Shown one piece after another: positions 31,383-38,574 of a stretch of DNA of 38,574 nt (position 1 is the stretch's first letter; each line of letters opens with the position of its first letter). Location: assembly GCA_016928235.1 (NCBI GenBank), contig JAFGLD010000055.1, forward strand, positions 1-38,574. The letters run 5' to 3'. The DNA is from Anaerolineae bacterium (GTDB taxonomy: Bacteria; Chloroflexota; Anaerolineae; Aggregatilineales; UBA3940). The notes beneath the pieces were generated by a model that was not told the DNA's origin, did no database searches, and was given only the letters and a program-made list of their open reading frames with translations. A program made the position numbers and the translations under genes.

Positions 31383-31588
31383 CTGATACCCCAAAATATC
31401 CATCTAACGTTGGGAAAATACTGTTCATAGCCAATTACTGAAAACTGAGCACCTGAATGATGCAGACAGAAAACTTGATCATCAGGTTTTACATATTTAC
31501 GCTTAACCTGGCGCATCAAGCAGCACCAGGTAGCCGAGTAGTTACCGTCAAAGTATCGACTGAGGGCAAAACGTGCTCCGAGAATACC

Positions 31589-32599
31589 CTACAGCAGGCA
31601 TCGCATCTGTGTCAGGTTATGAGTCTTGCGGAAGCCGGCTGCCTGCGCCATCTCTTCGACATGGTTGTCCTCAGCCACTGTTTCCAGGCGCAGAGACCAG
31701 CCCTCAAATGCATGGTTATCCAGGATCCATCGAAGCAGTGACTGCCTACCGTCCGGGTCCCGCAGATCCGGATCCAGGAACAAAGATAACCTGGCGGCAT
31801 GCCAGCCCGACATATCGATCCACAGCACACCCAGCAGCCGGTTTGGTCGATCAGGGTCAGGCAGCACCCGGTGATCCTGATATTGTCCCCCTAACAGCTT
31901 GCCTATATCACTCAGCAAACCTCCCTGCAGTTGAGAGCGTTCGATGGGATGTCCCCAGTTCATCGCGCCGAGTCGTGCCCGATTGTAGATCAGGTCAGTC
32001 TCGGTGGCTATATCTTGGGAGCGGCGTGACCGAATATGCCAGGTATTGGCATCCGCAGATGATACTAGTTGATGCAACCCCGTTCTTTCCCAAATGCCCA
32101 GAGTCTCATAGCCGGTAAATCCCAATTTCTTGTAAAGCTCCTGAGCGCCTGTATTGGCAGCATCGACTTGTAAAGCAATCCACCGGCCACGCTGCTCGCG
32201 CACAAATTCGATGCCGGCTCTCATCAGGGACAAAGCTATTCCCTGGCGACGGTAATCAGGATGAACCGCCACGTTGGCGACCAGCCATCCTGGCCCCAGC
32301 CAGGGATGTGCACCGCCAGGATATAAGCTGGCGTTGCCGATCACATGGCCGCCAATCCGCCAGACAAACCCTGTTCCAAGCCCTGGCCTATCCAGTATGA
32401 TCAATGGCCAGGTCAACGGCCACAAACGGGCGATAAATTTCATCTCCTGGATGGCTGAACGCCCGCCGGCATCCATTCCGGATGAAAAGCATTTCTCGAC
32501 AAGCTCTGCGATCTGGAAAAGATCGCGCCCCGGCTTTGTACGAGACAGACCGTCTCCTGGTTGGGCCGTTCGATGGGGCTGGGTGAGAGCAGCCGTCAT
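31589..32599 (-). CDS. Tandem GNAT-domain acetyltransferase
   Basis: 336 residues with two GNAT folds. The first (about 26-175) is complete: VANVAVHPDYRRQGIALSLM contains the R-R-x-G-I-A acetyl-CoA loop, followed by VDAANTGAQELYKKLGF. The second (about 190-336) keeps the overall order (LGVLWIDMSGWHAARLSLFL, then RLETVAEDNHVEEMAQAAGF) but lacks the loop, so it is probably structural or substrate-binding. The start ATG follows AAGG. Substrate unknown. The 666-bp region upstream carries two mobile elements. Confidence 0.85.
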   Translation of the reverse strand: MTAALTQPHRTAQPGDGLSRTKPGRDLFQIAELVEKCFSSGMDAGGRSAIQEMKFIARLWPLTWPLIILDRPGLGTGFVWRIGGHVIGNASLYPGGAHPWLGPGWLVANVAVHPDYRRQGIALSLMRAGIEFVREQRGRWIALQVDAANTGAQELYKKLGFTGYETLGIWERTGLHQLVSSADANTWHIRSRRSQDIATETDLIYNRARLGAMNWGHPIERSQLQGGLLSDIGKLLGGQYQDHRVLPDPDRPNRLLGVLWIDMSGWHAARLSLFLDPDLRDPDGRQSLLRWILDNHAFEGWSLRLETVAEDNHVEEMAQAAGFRKTHNLTQMRCLL

Positions 32600-32770
32600 A
32601 AGTAGTGAACCTTTTCCATGCGATTATCGTCAATGCGAAAGGGCAGTCGCCAACCAAATTGGATAACAGGAACGAATAGTTTAAGGCTCAACAACATAAT
32701 TAGTATACAACATAGAACAGTGACTGTAACCGGAATGTCTCCGGTTTTCAACCATTCATTGAAAACACAA

Positions 32771-32829
32771 TAGACTTTATCGGGAATAGCTGAATTACGC
32801 ATAGGATTCTTATTGACCGGTAGAGTCTA
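32771..32829. mobile_element. TA-flanked MITE, copy 4 (59 bp, internally deleted)
   Basis: TAGACTTTATCGGGAATA at the left and CGGTAGAGTCTA at the right, TA at both edges. The central palindrome is reduced to ATTACGCATAGGAT, so it is a shortened version of the 81-bp copies. Confidence 0.65.
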
Positions 32830-32963
32830 ATCTGCACTACTTGTCCTGCCTCAGAGATTTTTGGTGGCTTGAACGCATCGGTAGATTGTAATCCGACCAG
32901 TACCATAGTCATCGCTGGAGCAAGTTGCAACATGAAAAGCCGAATCGCTAATCCCGGTTAAAG

Positions 32964-33107
32964 CATAAGTGTCAACTTAAGCTCAATCGTAGTGTGTGAT
33001 TGGCTGTTAGCTGTTAGCTTTTGGCTATTAGCTTCTGCCAGTCTCCGCGAGCAGAGAGCTAAAAACAGATCACAGAGCAACGCCAGACCCTTAAGTTGAC
33101 ACCTATG
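32964..33107. mobile_element. IS4/IS231-like miniature element, 144 bp, with 10-bp target duplication
   Basis: The ends CATAAGTGTCAACTTAAG (32964-32981) and CTTAAGTTGACACCTATG (33090-33107) are inverted copies with one mismatch in 18. They are flanked by perfect 10-bp direct repeats CCGGTTAAAG at 32954-32963 and 33108-33117. The interior has no coding capacity and contains imperfect TTAGCT-rich repeats. It belongs to the same family as 22101-22359. Confidence 0.8.
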
Positions 33108-33265
33108 CCGGTTAAAGATATGTCCGTCCAGAACATGGTTGGTAGGGCTGTGCTTTTTACCATTCTTTCGCTATACTGACAGGCGCAATCGACGTTCGCT
33201 CCGGGCCGGAGGAGCAATTTGCTGACATTGTTGGCCGGCCAGGATGCCACATAGCGCGGGAGGTA

Positions 33266-34297
33266 GTGGCCCCCGAAGGAGGTGTGACAAGAGCAATTCT
33301 GACCTGTTCCCCCTATTTCATCGACCCGGCGCTCAACGAAATACGCCGCCACCATTCCCAGATAACCGTTATCCAATCCATTTCTCCCGGGTATAGCCTT
33401 CTCGATACCCCAGGCTCGTTTGAAGAGCTGACCCGCCCCTGGCGGCATCGACTACCCATTTATCTCCACCATCTGTTTCCTGTCCATGTCGATATTCCCC
33501 TGGAGGCTGCCTTCGATGATCTCAAGCGGCTCAAACAGGCCATCCGGCGTATAGCACCATCGAAGGCGAGCGTTCAAGTGCGCAGCACAGTCGAGATAGA
33601 GACACCGGGTGTCTTGGAGAAGATACAACGATACCTGGCAGGGAATCATGTGTGTCATCGACCTGAGCCGCCAACCGGGCAAATCGTGTCCGTCTTGATC
33701 GCTCCGGAGCAGGCCGGCCAGCGAGCTTATCTGGGTGTATCGTGGGCTGCCCATAACCTGTCGCCCTGGGCAGGTGGCCAGATCCCGGTTACCGAACCGG
33801 TAGCCAACCGGGCCGGCTACAAGCTGCTGGAAGCAATAGCCACGTTTTCCATCCGGCTAAAAAAGGGCGATCAGGCTCTCGATCTGGGCGCCGCGCCGGG
33901 AGCCTGGACGACGCTTCTGCGACGGCGTGGTCTCAAAGTGACAGCAGTTGCTCCTACGCCGCTCTACCCCTGGTTGGCATTCGACGCAGGCGTGAGCTAC
34001 CAGCCGATGCTTGCCCAGGAATATCTCGAATGCTGCCGGACTGTCTTTGGTGTTATTGTCAACGATATGCGACTCGATGCTCAAGACTCAGCCCGCCTGA
34101 TGGTCGATTATGCCGCTCATCTGCGCCAGGACGGGGTTGCCGTGATGACACTCAAGCTGCGCAGTCGCAATCAGCAACGGGTGATGGATCATGCTTTCCG
34201 CATTCTCCGCCAGGCTTACAGGATCATCCGGGTGCGGCAGCTGATCAGCAACCGCCACGAGGTGACACTCTTTCTCCGTCACAAGGCAGCAAAGTGA
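33266..34297 (+). CDS. RlmM/FtsJ-like RNA 2'-O-methyltransferase
   Basis: At least 343 residues. The C-terminal half is an FtsJ-type methyltransferase: SAM motif LDLGAAPGAWT (205-215) and the full K-D-K-E tetrad as Lys186 (GYKLLEA), Asp267 (VNDMRL), Lys297 (TLKL) and Glu332 (HEVTLF). The central part (about 138-172, VSVLIAPEQAGQRAYLGVSW) is THUMP-like, as in RlmM, which methylates the 2'-OH of C2498 in 23S rRNA. The N-terminus is unclear: GTG 33266 and 33284 lie too close to purine-rich sites, and the frame is open upstream to about 33143 with coding-like residues but no ATG, GTG or TTG. Confidence 0.82.
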   Translation: MAPEGGVTRAILTCSPYFIDPALNEIRRHHSQITVIQSISPGYSLLDTPGSFEELTRPWRHRLPIYLHHLFPVHVDIPLEAAFDDLKRLKQAIRRIAPSKASVQVRSTVEIETPGVLEKIQRYLAGNHVCHRPEPPTGQIVSVLIAPEQAGQRAYLGVSWAAHNLSPWAGGQIPVTEPVANRAGYKLLEAIATFSIRLKKGDQALDLGAAPGAWTTLLRRRGLKVTAVAPTPLYPWLAFDAGVSYQPMLAQEYLECCRTVFGVIVNDMRLDAQDSARLMVDYAAHLRQDGVAVMTLKLRSRNQQRVMDHAFRILRQAYRIIRVRQLISNRHEVTLFLRHKAAK

Positions 34298-34435
34298 GCA
34301 ATAAATACCGGCCGGGCGTCGATGAGATGGGCGACAGCCATAAACATCATGCTCAATCTCCAAATCGAAGACGCTCTGCGTCAGGTTGCTTTGCTGCTGC
34401 CGGCACGGGCACATCCGGGAACACTGTCAGGTTGC

Positions 34436-35308
34436 TCACAGATCAACACCCAAGAACTGGCGGACCAGGTAGCCAATCACGAACGACAGGCCTGCCACGC
34501 CCAGGCTCAATCCGGCCATTTCGAAGAAGCGCGCACGGAAAGGCTCGTCTTGTGCAACCGAGATGTAGTAGTTGAAGGCAGCGATGATCAGGACGGCAGT
34601 GCTAAGCGCAATGGCCAGATCGATATAGTAGTTGGGGATAAGCAGGTAAGGCATGATCAAAAGAGCGACTGTCATGATGTAAGCAATGCCTGTATAGACG
34701 GCTGCCCGGACCGGGTGTTTAGAAGTCTTTTCCGAACGGGTTGACAGATATTCTGAGGCTGCCATCGACATCGCGGCCGCGATTCCGGTGATGAGACCGG
34801 AGAGCGCGATCAGCCTGGTGTTTTGGAAGGCCAGTGTCAGACCGGCCAGCGCGCCGGTCAGCTCGACAAGCGCATCGTTAAGCCCCAGCACAACCGAGCC
34901 GGCATACTGGAGAAGCTCCTCGTCCAACATGCCGATCAATGCATGCTCATGTTCGTTCTCGTCCCGGATCCAGGCTTCTACTGCCGGGATAGCCTGCTGG
35001 AGATCGGTGTAGTTTGCCTGGGCAGCTTCTTCGCCACGCTCCATCAGCTTGATGCCAAAGGTGAGCCCAAACACACGGCTGATCAGAACATACTTCCAGA
35101 TGGCAAACCGATCTGGACTGACCGCCTTTCCGGTATATTTCTCCCAGTCTTGAGCATGGCGAAGCTCATCCTGCGCAATCCTTTCGAGAATCTGGCGATT
35201 TTCTGGAGACGTCACCATCTGGGCGAGCTGCCGGTAAATGTAGTATTCGGTCAGCTCGAGGCGTTGGTAAATCAGAAGTTGTTGGCGTATTTTGGGATCA
35301 AGTTCCAT
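34436..35308 (-). CDS. Ferritin-like/VIT1 fusion protein (MbfA-like iron exporter)
   Basis: 290 residues. The N-terminal part (about 1-130) is a rubrerythrin/ferritin-like four-helix domain with candidate di-iron ligands in LELTEYY (Glu18, Glu21), DELRHAQ (Glu48, His51) and DENEHEHALIGML. The C-terminal part (about 135-290) is a VIT1/CCC1-type transporter with five membrane helices, GLNDALVELTGALAGL in the first and SMAASEYLSTRSE after the second. Proteins of this layout, such as MbfA, export iron or move it across membranes in response to oxidative stress. It starts 11 bp after the thioredoxin-VKOR gene, so the two form an operon. Confidence 0.92.
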   Translation of the reverse strand: MELDPKIRQQLLIYQRLELTEYYIYRQLAQMVTSPENRQILERIAQDELRHAQDWEKYTGKAVSPDRFAIWKYVLISRVFGLTFGIKLMERGEEAAQANYTDLQQAIPAVEAWIRDENEHEHALIGMLDEELLQYAGSVVLGLNDALVELTGALAGLTLAFQNTRLIALSGLITGIAAAMSMAASEYLSTRSEKTSKHPVRAAVYTGIAYIMTVALLIMPYLLIPNYYIDLAIALSTAVLIIAAFNYYISVAQDEPFRARFFEMAGLSLGVAGLSFVIGYLVRQFLGVDL

Positions 35309-35319
35309 ATCTGTTACTC

Positions 35320-36414
35320 TTATTTAGCGTTCGACGGGAACAGAGCTGACAAGGCTATTTTGCCAGGTGTAAGGCTCAACCAGAAGAGTAGCGTCATCAG
35401 AATGGCCGATACCAGGCACCAGGCACAGGTTGCGCCGATCACAAATGGCTCCAGGAAAGTCAGGTAAATTGAGAATAACAGGCCGAAGACCGCCATGCCC
35501 AGCATGGCAGCCATAGCCAGGTTGGCCAGTTTGCCCTGGCCATAACGACCGAGCACCCATGCCGCCAGAATAGCAATGTAGCCCGCCACGCCCAGTACGC
35601 CAATCGGCAGCACACCAAACAGCCGGGCATAGCTGCTCTGATGAACAGTCCGGCAGTCACCTACCGGCCCGCACACTGCCTCTACTTGAGCGACCTCTAC
35701 ATAGGCCAGATATCCGGCCACGATCAGGCCGATAGCGCACAGAGCCGGGATTGCCCACTTCCAGAGACGGTCTGATGGAATGTTGATCACGGGCAAGAAA
35801 AAGATGCCTGTACCAGCCGAGACAACCATAACAAGCAAGACGATAAGGGCCAGTGTGTTTCCGGCCAGGTCATTGGTAAATCTGGCAACCAGATCCTTGC
35901 TGGTGTTTTTGGTCAGGAATTCCTTCGGATCCGCTGTGGTAGAAGACAAAATAACAATCGCAGGTGATGACTGGTTGACAGCATCAGCCAAACCAACAAT
36001 AGCAGGGCAATCAAGACCACCCTGCGCCAGGTGCTGTTCAATCAAGTCAGGAAGTTGCTCTGGGATATCCCCTGAACCAATCAGATACCGATCACCAATG
36101 ATCAGGAATGGTACACCGCCGCTCTCCAGTCCCAATTGCGTAATCGCTGCCTGGTAGAGCGTATAGCCGTCAGGCTGCGATGCATCAATGGCAAGGATTT
36201 GCAGGTGTTGGCCGTATTGCTCAAATAGAGGCGGCAGGACTTCGTCGATAACATAGTGGCAGTGGCCGCAGTTGGGGGAATAAAACAGCACGACGTGTAC
36301 AACGTTATCAGGAGATTGTGCGACAACCTGCCGTTCAGGTAAGAGCCAGAAACCGGCCAGCAAGAAAACAACAAGCAACCATTGAGAGAACCGTTGGATC
36401 AACCATTGGGTCAT
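35320..36414 (-). CDS. Thioredoxin-VKOR fusion, disulfide-forming membrane oxidoreductase
   Basis: 364 residues. A signal-anchor helix (about 12-32) leads to an extracytoplasmic thioredoxin-like domain (about 36-135) with active site CGHC (49-52) and the cis-Pro segment GGVPF. A helix (about 186-208) then connects to a VKOR domain (about 218-350) with loop Cys248 and Cys254, the conserved QSSYA, and the quinone-side CAWC (330-333). Such proteins oxidise thiols of exported proteins and pass electrons to quinone. In the well-known cyanobacterial enzyme the VKOR part comes first; here the order is reversed. ATG 36414 follows GAGGTG. Operon with the ferritin-VIT gene. Confidence 0.92.
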   Translation of the reverse strand: MTQWLIQRFSQWLLVVFLLAGFWLLPERQVVAQSPDNVVHVVLFYSPNCGHCHYVIDEVLPPLFEQYGQHLQILAIDASQPDGYTLYQAAITQLGLESGGVPFLIIGDRYLIGSGDIPEQLPDLIEQHLAQGGLDCPAIVGLADAVNQSSPAIVILSSTTADPKEFLTKNTSKDLVARFTNDLAGNTLALIVLLVMVVSAGTGIFFLPVINIPSDRLWKWAIPALCAIGLIVAGYLAYVEVAQVEAVCGPVGDCRTVHQSSYARLFGVLPIGVLGVAGYIAILAAWVLGRYGQGKLANLAMAAMLGMAVFGLLFSIYLTFLEPFVIGATCAWCLVSAILMTLLFWLSLTPGKIALSALFPSNAK

Positions 36415-36661
36415 AATATCACCTCGAATAGATGCGCCAATAACGACTATCGAGTATATCCGGACCTTCCGCGTCGGGCACATTTTTGGGTTGTGCAGGA
36501 TGCTCTCTAGCTGCCCCTCTATGTTGAGGCCAGGCTGAATCGTCGCAGCTTATACCAATCGCCGAGTCGCGCCGGATATCCGTTTTATACGGTACAATCG
36601 ACCTTGCATGAGATCAATTGTATAGCCTATCCATGCATCGTAGAAAGTGAAAGAGGGCATC

Positions 36662-37447
36662 TTGCGAGTAGTTGTATGCGTCAAAGAGACGCCAGACACG
36701 GCGGCCAATATCGAGGTGAGCGAAGGCATCGTGACTTGGAGTGGAACATCGCCTGTGATCAATCCCTGGGACGAATATGCCGTCGAGGAATCGCTGTTGC
36801 TGAAAGAGAAAGGTCTGGCAACTGTGTGCACAGCCATCACGATGGGCAATGAAGATACCTGTGAGGGGATCAAACACGCCATTGCCATGGGAGTCGATGA
36901 GGCTGTTCTGGTCAGCGATCCGGCTCTGGCAAAGGCCGACACATTGCTGACATCCCATGCGCTATCTCAAGCCATCCGCCGGTTTGATCATGTTGGCCTT
37001 GTCATTTTTGGCCGCCAGGCCATCGATGGGGATACCGGCCAGACGGCTGTCCAGGTTGGACGTCGATTGGGTTGGAATACTCTGACCTACGTTTCCAAAA
37101 TTCTGGCCCTTGATGTTATCGCAGGCACAATAACCGTCGAGCGAATGCTGGAGCAAGGCAAACAGGTTTGTATCGGCAGGCTCCCCACTGTGATCAGTGT
37201 GCTCAAATGTATCAACGAACCCCGTTATCCGTCCTTTATCGGCCTGCGCAGAGCATCTCAGTTCGAGATCCCGGTGTGGAGTGGCGCGGATGTGATGTTG
37301 GATCCTGCCGTCACATCAAAGGTAACCTGGCCGGAGGTTTCCAACGTTCCTGTTCACGCCGGCTTTGCTGAGATCATCGAGGGGACAACTGCTCAGGAGA
37401 AAGCCGAAAAACTGGTCGAGAAGCTGATAGCAGACAAGGTGATATAG
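36662..37447 (+). CDS. etfB: Electron transfer flavoprotein beta subunit
   Basis: 261 residues from a TTG at 36662, chosen because GAGGG lies 6 nt upstream and the protein then starts RVVVCVKETPDT as in the family (KIVVCVKQVPDT). Also present are NPWDEYAVEESLLL, GRQAIDGDTGQT (the AMP-binding and partner-contact region) and LPTVISVLKCINEPRYPS. EtfB with EtfA carries electrons from acyl-CoA and other dehydrogenases to the quinone pool. It ends 2 bp before etfA, so the two are translationally coupled. Confidence 0.95.
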   Translation: MRVVVCVKETPDTAANIEVSEGIVTWSGTSPVINPWDEYAVEESLLLKEKGLATVCTAITMGNEDTCEGIKHAIAMGVDEAVLVSDPALAKADTLLTSHALSQAIRRFDHVGLVIFGRQAIDGDTGQTAVQVGRRLGWNTLTYVSKILALDVIAGTITVERMLEQGKQVCIGRLPTVISVLKCINEPRYPSFIGLRRASQFEIPVWSGADVMLDPAVTSKVTWPEVSNVPVHAGFAEIIEGTTAQEKAEKLVEKLIADKVI

Positions 37448-37449
37448 CC

Positions 37450-38427
37450 ATGAGCGGAGTCTGGGTTTGGATTGAGCAGGTTGGCGGGAAAGCAATCAAT
37501 GTCTCGTGGGAAGCTGTTGGCCTAGCTCGCAGTCTGGCCGATGATCTGGGGCAGACGGTGATCGCCCTGGTCTTTGGTGCGAATGCCTCCGAGCTGGCAC
37601 ACGAAGCATTTCAATACGGAGCAGACAGGGCTATTGTCTGCGAGGATGCGACGCTGGCCGAATTCAGGTTGGAGCCCTATGCAACTCTGGTCAGCCGGCT
37701 GGCCCAGGAGCGCCGGCCGGCTGTAATCCTGGCGGGCGCATCGTCGTGTGGGCGTGACCTGACTGGCGCAGTTGCCGTCGATTTGGAAACCGGCCTGATC
37801 TCCGATGTCATTGGCATAGGGTGGGAAGATGGCATGTTGAAACTGGTACGCCCTGTCTATACTGGAAAGCTGTTGGCGAAAGAGATATGCGGCAGCAGCC
37901 CACAGATCATCACAATCCGCAAACGGGCGTTCCAAGCCCCAGTAGTGGATGAAAAACGCACAGGGAAGATCGAGACGGTGGCGGCGGCGCTGGCCGAGGA
38001 TGATATCGTTACCAAAATTGTCAGTATGGAAGCATCGACCGGTCAGATCGGCCTAGCTGATGCGTCGATCATTGTCTCCGGTGGGCGAGGCGTCGGCGGG
38101 CCGAATGGGTTTGATCTGCTGTGGCAGTTTTCCAATGCCATCGGCGCGGCACTGGGGGCCAGCCGCGCCGCCGTCGATGTGGGTTGGATTGACTATGAAT
38201 ATCAGGTTGGACAGACCGGCAAGACTGTCTCACCCGATCTATATATTGCCTGTGGCATCAGCGGAGCTATTCAGCATCAGGCCGGCATCCGGACAGCTAA
38301 GGTAATCGTCTCGATCAACACCGATCCCGAAGCTCCGATCCTGAAGACGGCACGCTATGCTATCGTGGGAGATGTAGTCGATGTTGTCCCTTCCCTGATG
38401 GAGGCTTTCGAGAAGCGGCTGGGATAG
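37450..38427 (+). CDS. etfA: Electron transfer flavoprotein alpha subunit
   Basis: 325 residues. The N-terminal half has the Rossmann-like domain (VWVWIEQVGGKAINVSWEAV...). The C-terminal half is the FAD-binding domain with IIVSGGRGVGGPNGF, GASRAAVDVGW, GQTGKTVSPDLYIACGISG, then AIQHQAG and VSINTDPEAPI, all diagnostic for EtfA. It binds FAD and forms the heterodimer with EtfB. No ETF-quinone oxidoreductase gene or dehydrogenase is visible next to it within the window. Confidence 0.97.
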   Translation: MSGVWVWIEQVGGKAINVSWEAVGLARSLADDLGQTVIALVFGANASELAHEAFQYGADRAIVCEDATLAEFRLEPYATLVSRLAQERRPAVILAGASSCGRDLTGAVAVDLETGLISDVIGIGWEDGMLKLVRPVYTGKLLAKEICGSSPQIITIRKRAFQAPVVDEKRTGKIETVAAALAEDDIVTKIVSMEASTGQIGLADASIIVSGGRGVGGPNGFDLLWQFSNAIGAALGASRAAVDVGWIDYEYQVGQTGKTVSPDLYIACGISGAIQHQAGIRTAKVIVSINTDPEAPILKTARYAIVGDVVDVVPSLMEAFEKRLG

Positions 38428-38468
38428 TAACCCCATTCAGATTGGCGTATGGTGGCCTGCCTATATGG

Positions 38469-38490
38469 TAGACTTTATCGAAAAAATGGG
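38469..38490. mobile_element. TA-flanked MITE end, copy 5 (partial)
   Basis: TAGACTTTATCG at 38469-38480 matches the left end of the TA-MITE family. No inverted partner is seen before the window ends, so it is either truncated or continues beyond 38574. Confidence 0.45.
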
Positions 38491-38574
38491 CATGGTTCAA
38501 AACAGGAAAAGGCATCTTTACAAATTGAGTAAGCGAAAACGGTGACCACCTGATAAGATTGAGATACACATCCA

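Larger units (their letters stand above)
32600..33265. other. Intergenic region with two miniature elements
   Basis: The 666-bp spacer holds the TA-MITE at 32771-32829 and the IS231-like miniature element at 32964-33107 with its target duplications. The frame of the downstream methyltransferase stays open back to about 33143. No other gene is seen. Confidence 0.55.

Noticed and set aside
31573-32118. 181-codon plus-strand frame
   Set aside because: Antisense shadow of the tandem GNAT gene, with Pro/Arg-rich low-complexity translation.
34322-34744. 140-codon plus-strand frame after the RlmM-like gene
   Set aside because: Mostly antisense to the ferritin-VIT gene, with no start signal.

Overview
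The window looks like chromosomal DNA of a Chloroflexota bacterium, probably a filamentous Anaerolineae/Ardenticatenia-type lineage. This rests on the gene mix rather than on any marker RNA: SH3b and FxLYD-like envelope proteins, a PP2C phosphatase, a three-FHA ABC transporter, a ferritin-VIT protein, a thioredoxin-VKOR protein and a spermidine-synthase-like membrane protein. Composition is moderate GC with long spacers full of small inverted-repeat elements. No rRNA, tRNA or CRISPR array was seen. The phylum is an inference.

Layout. 1-265: right end of an IS3-family element abutting a dispersed repeat. 392-1969: small membrane proteins and a GNAT enzyme. 2170-6419 (minus): methyltransferase, lipoprotein, PP2C phosphatase and four-SH3b secreted protein, closely spaced and probably co-transcribed. 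6635-9562 (plus): mannose-6-phosphate isomerase, a double GNAT protein and a DUF4126 membrane protein. 10303-12986 (minus): a signalling locus with a single-domain response regulator, a protein made of two RNA-polymerase-alpha-CTD-like domains, and a GAF histidine kinase. 13510-17309 (plus): an ABC-ATPase/LytTR fusion regulator, a CPBP membrane protease, a decayed ABC ATPase and an ABC-2 permease, with a LytTR-type direct repeat at the promoter of the second part. 17303-19934 (minus): DUF1461 protein and spermidine-synthase-like protein. 20580-27143 (plus): KAS III-like enzyme, RuvB, triple-FHA ABC transporter and CoA-binding protein. 27180-28163 (minus): MoaA. 28517-30025 (plus): an orphan membrane/winged-helix protein set between two terminator hairpins, and a NifU-like scaffold. 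30136-32599 (minus): shikimate-kinase-like protein, a DUF6391-like protein and a double GNAT protein. 33266-34297 (plus): RlmM/FtsJ-like RNA methyltransferase. 34436-36414 (minus): thioredoxin-VKOR and ferritin-VIT pair. 36662-38427 (plus): EtfB-EtfA.

The spacers hold several families of non-autonomous mobile elements: a roughly 81-bp TA-flanked MITE with five full, partial or composite copies; two IS4/IS231-like miniature elements, each with a perfect 10-bp target duplication; and a MITE ending GGTTCTGTTGACATTT.

The strongest leads for something undescribed are: (a) the tandem alpha-CTD-like protein with a repeated GWP..VPAY segment, placed between a receiver-only response regulator and a histidine kinase; and (b) the ABC-LytTR regulator with eroded ATPase motifs beside a candidate LytTR operator and an Abi/ABC-2 export-type locus whose dedicated ATPase has decayed.
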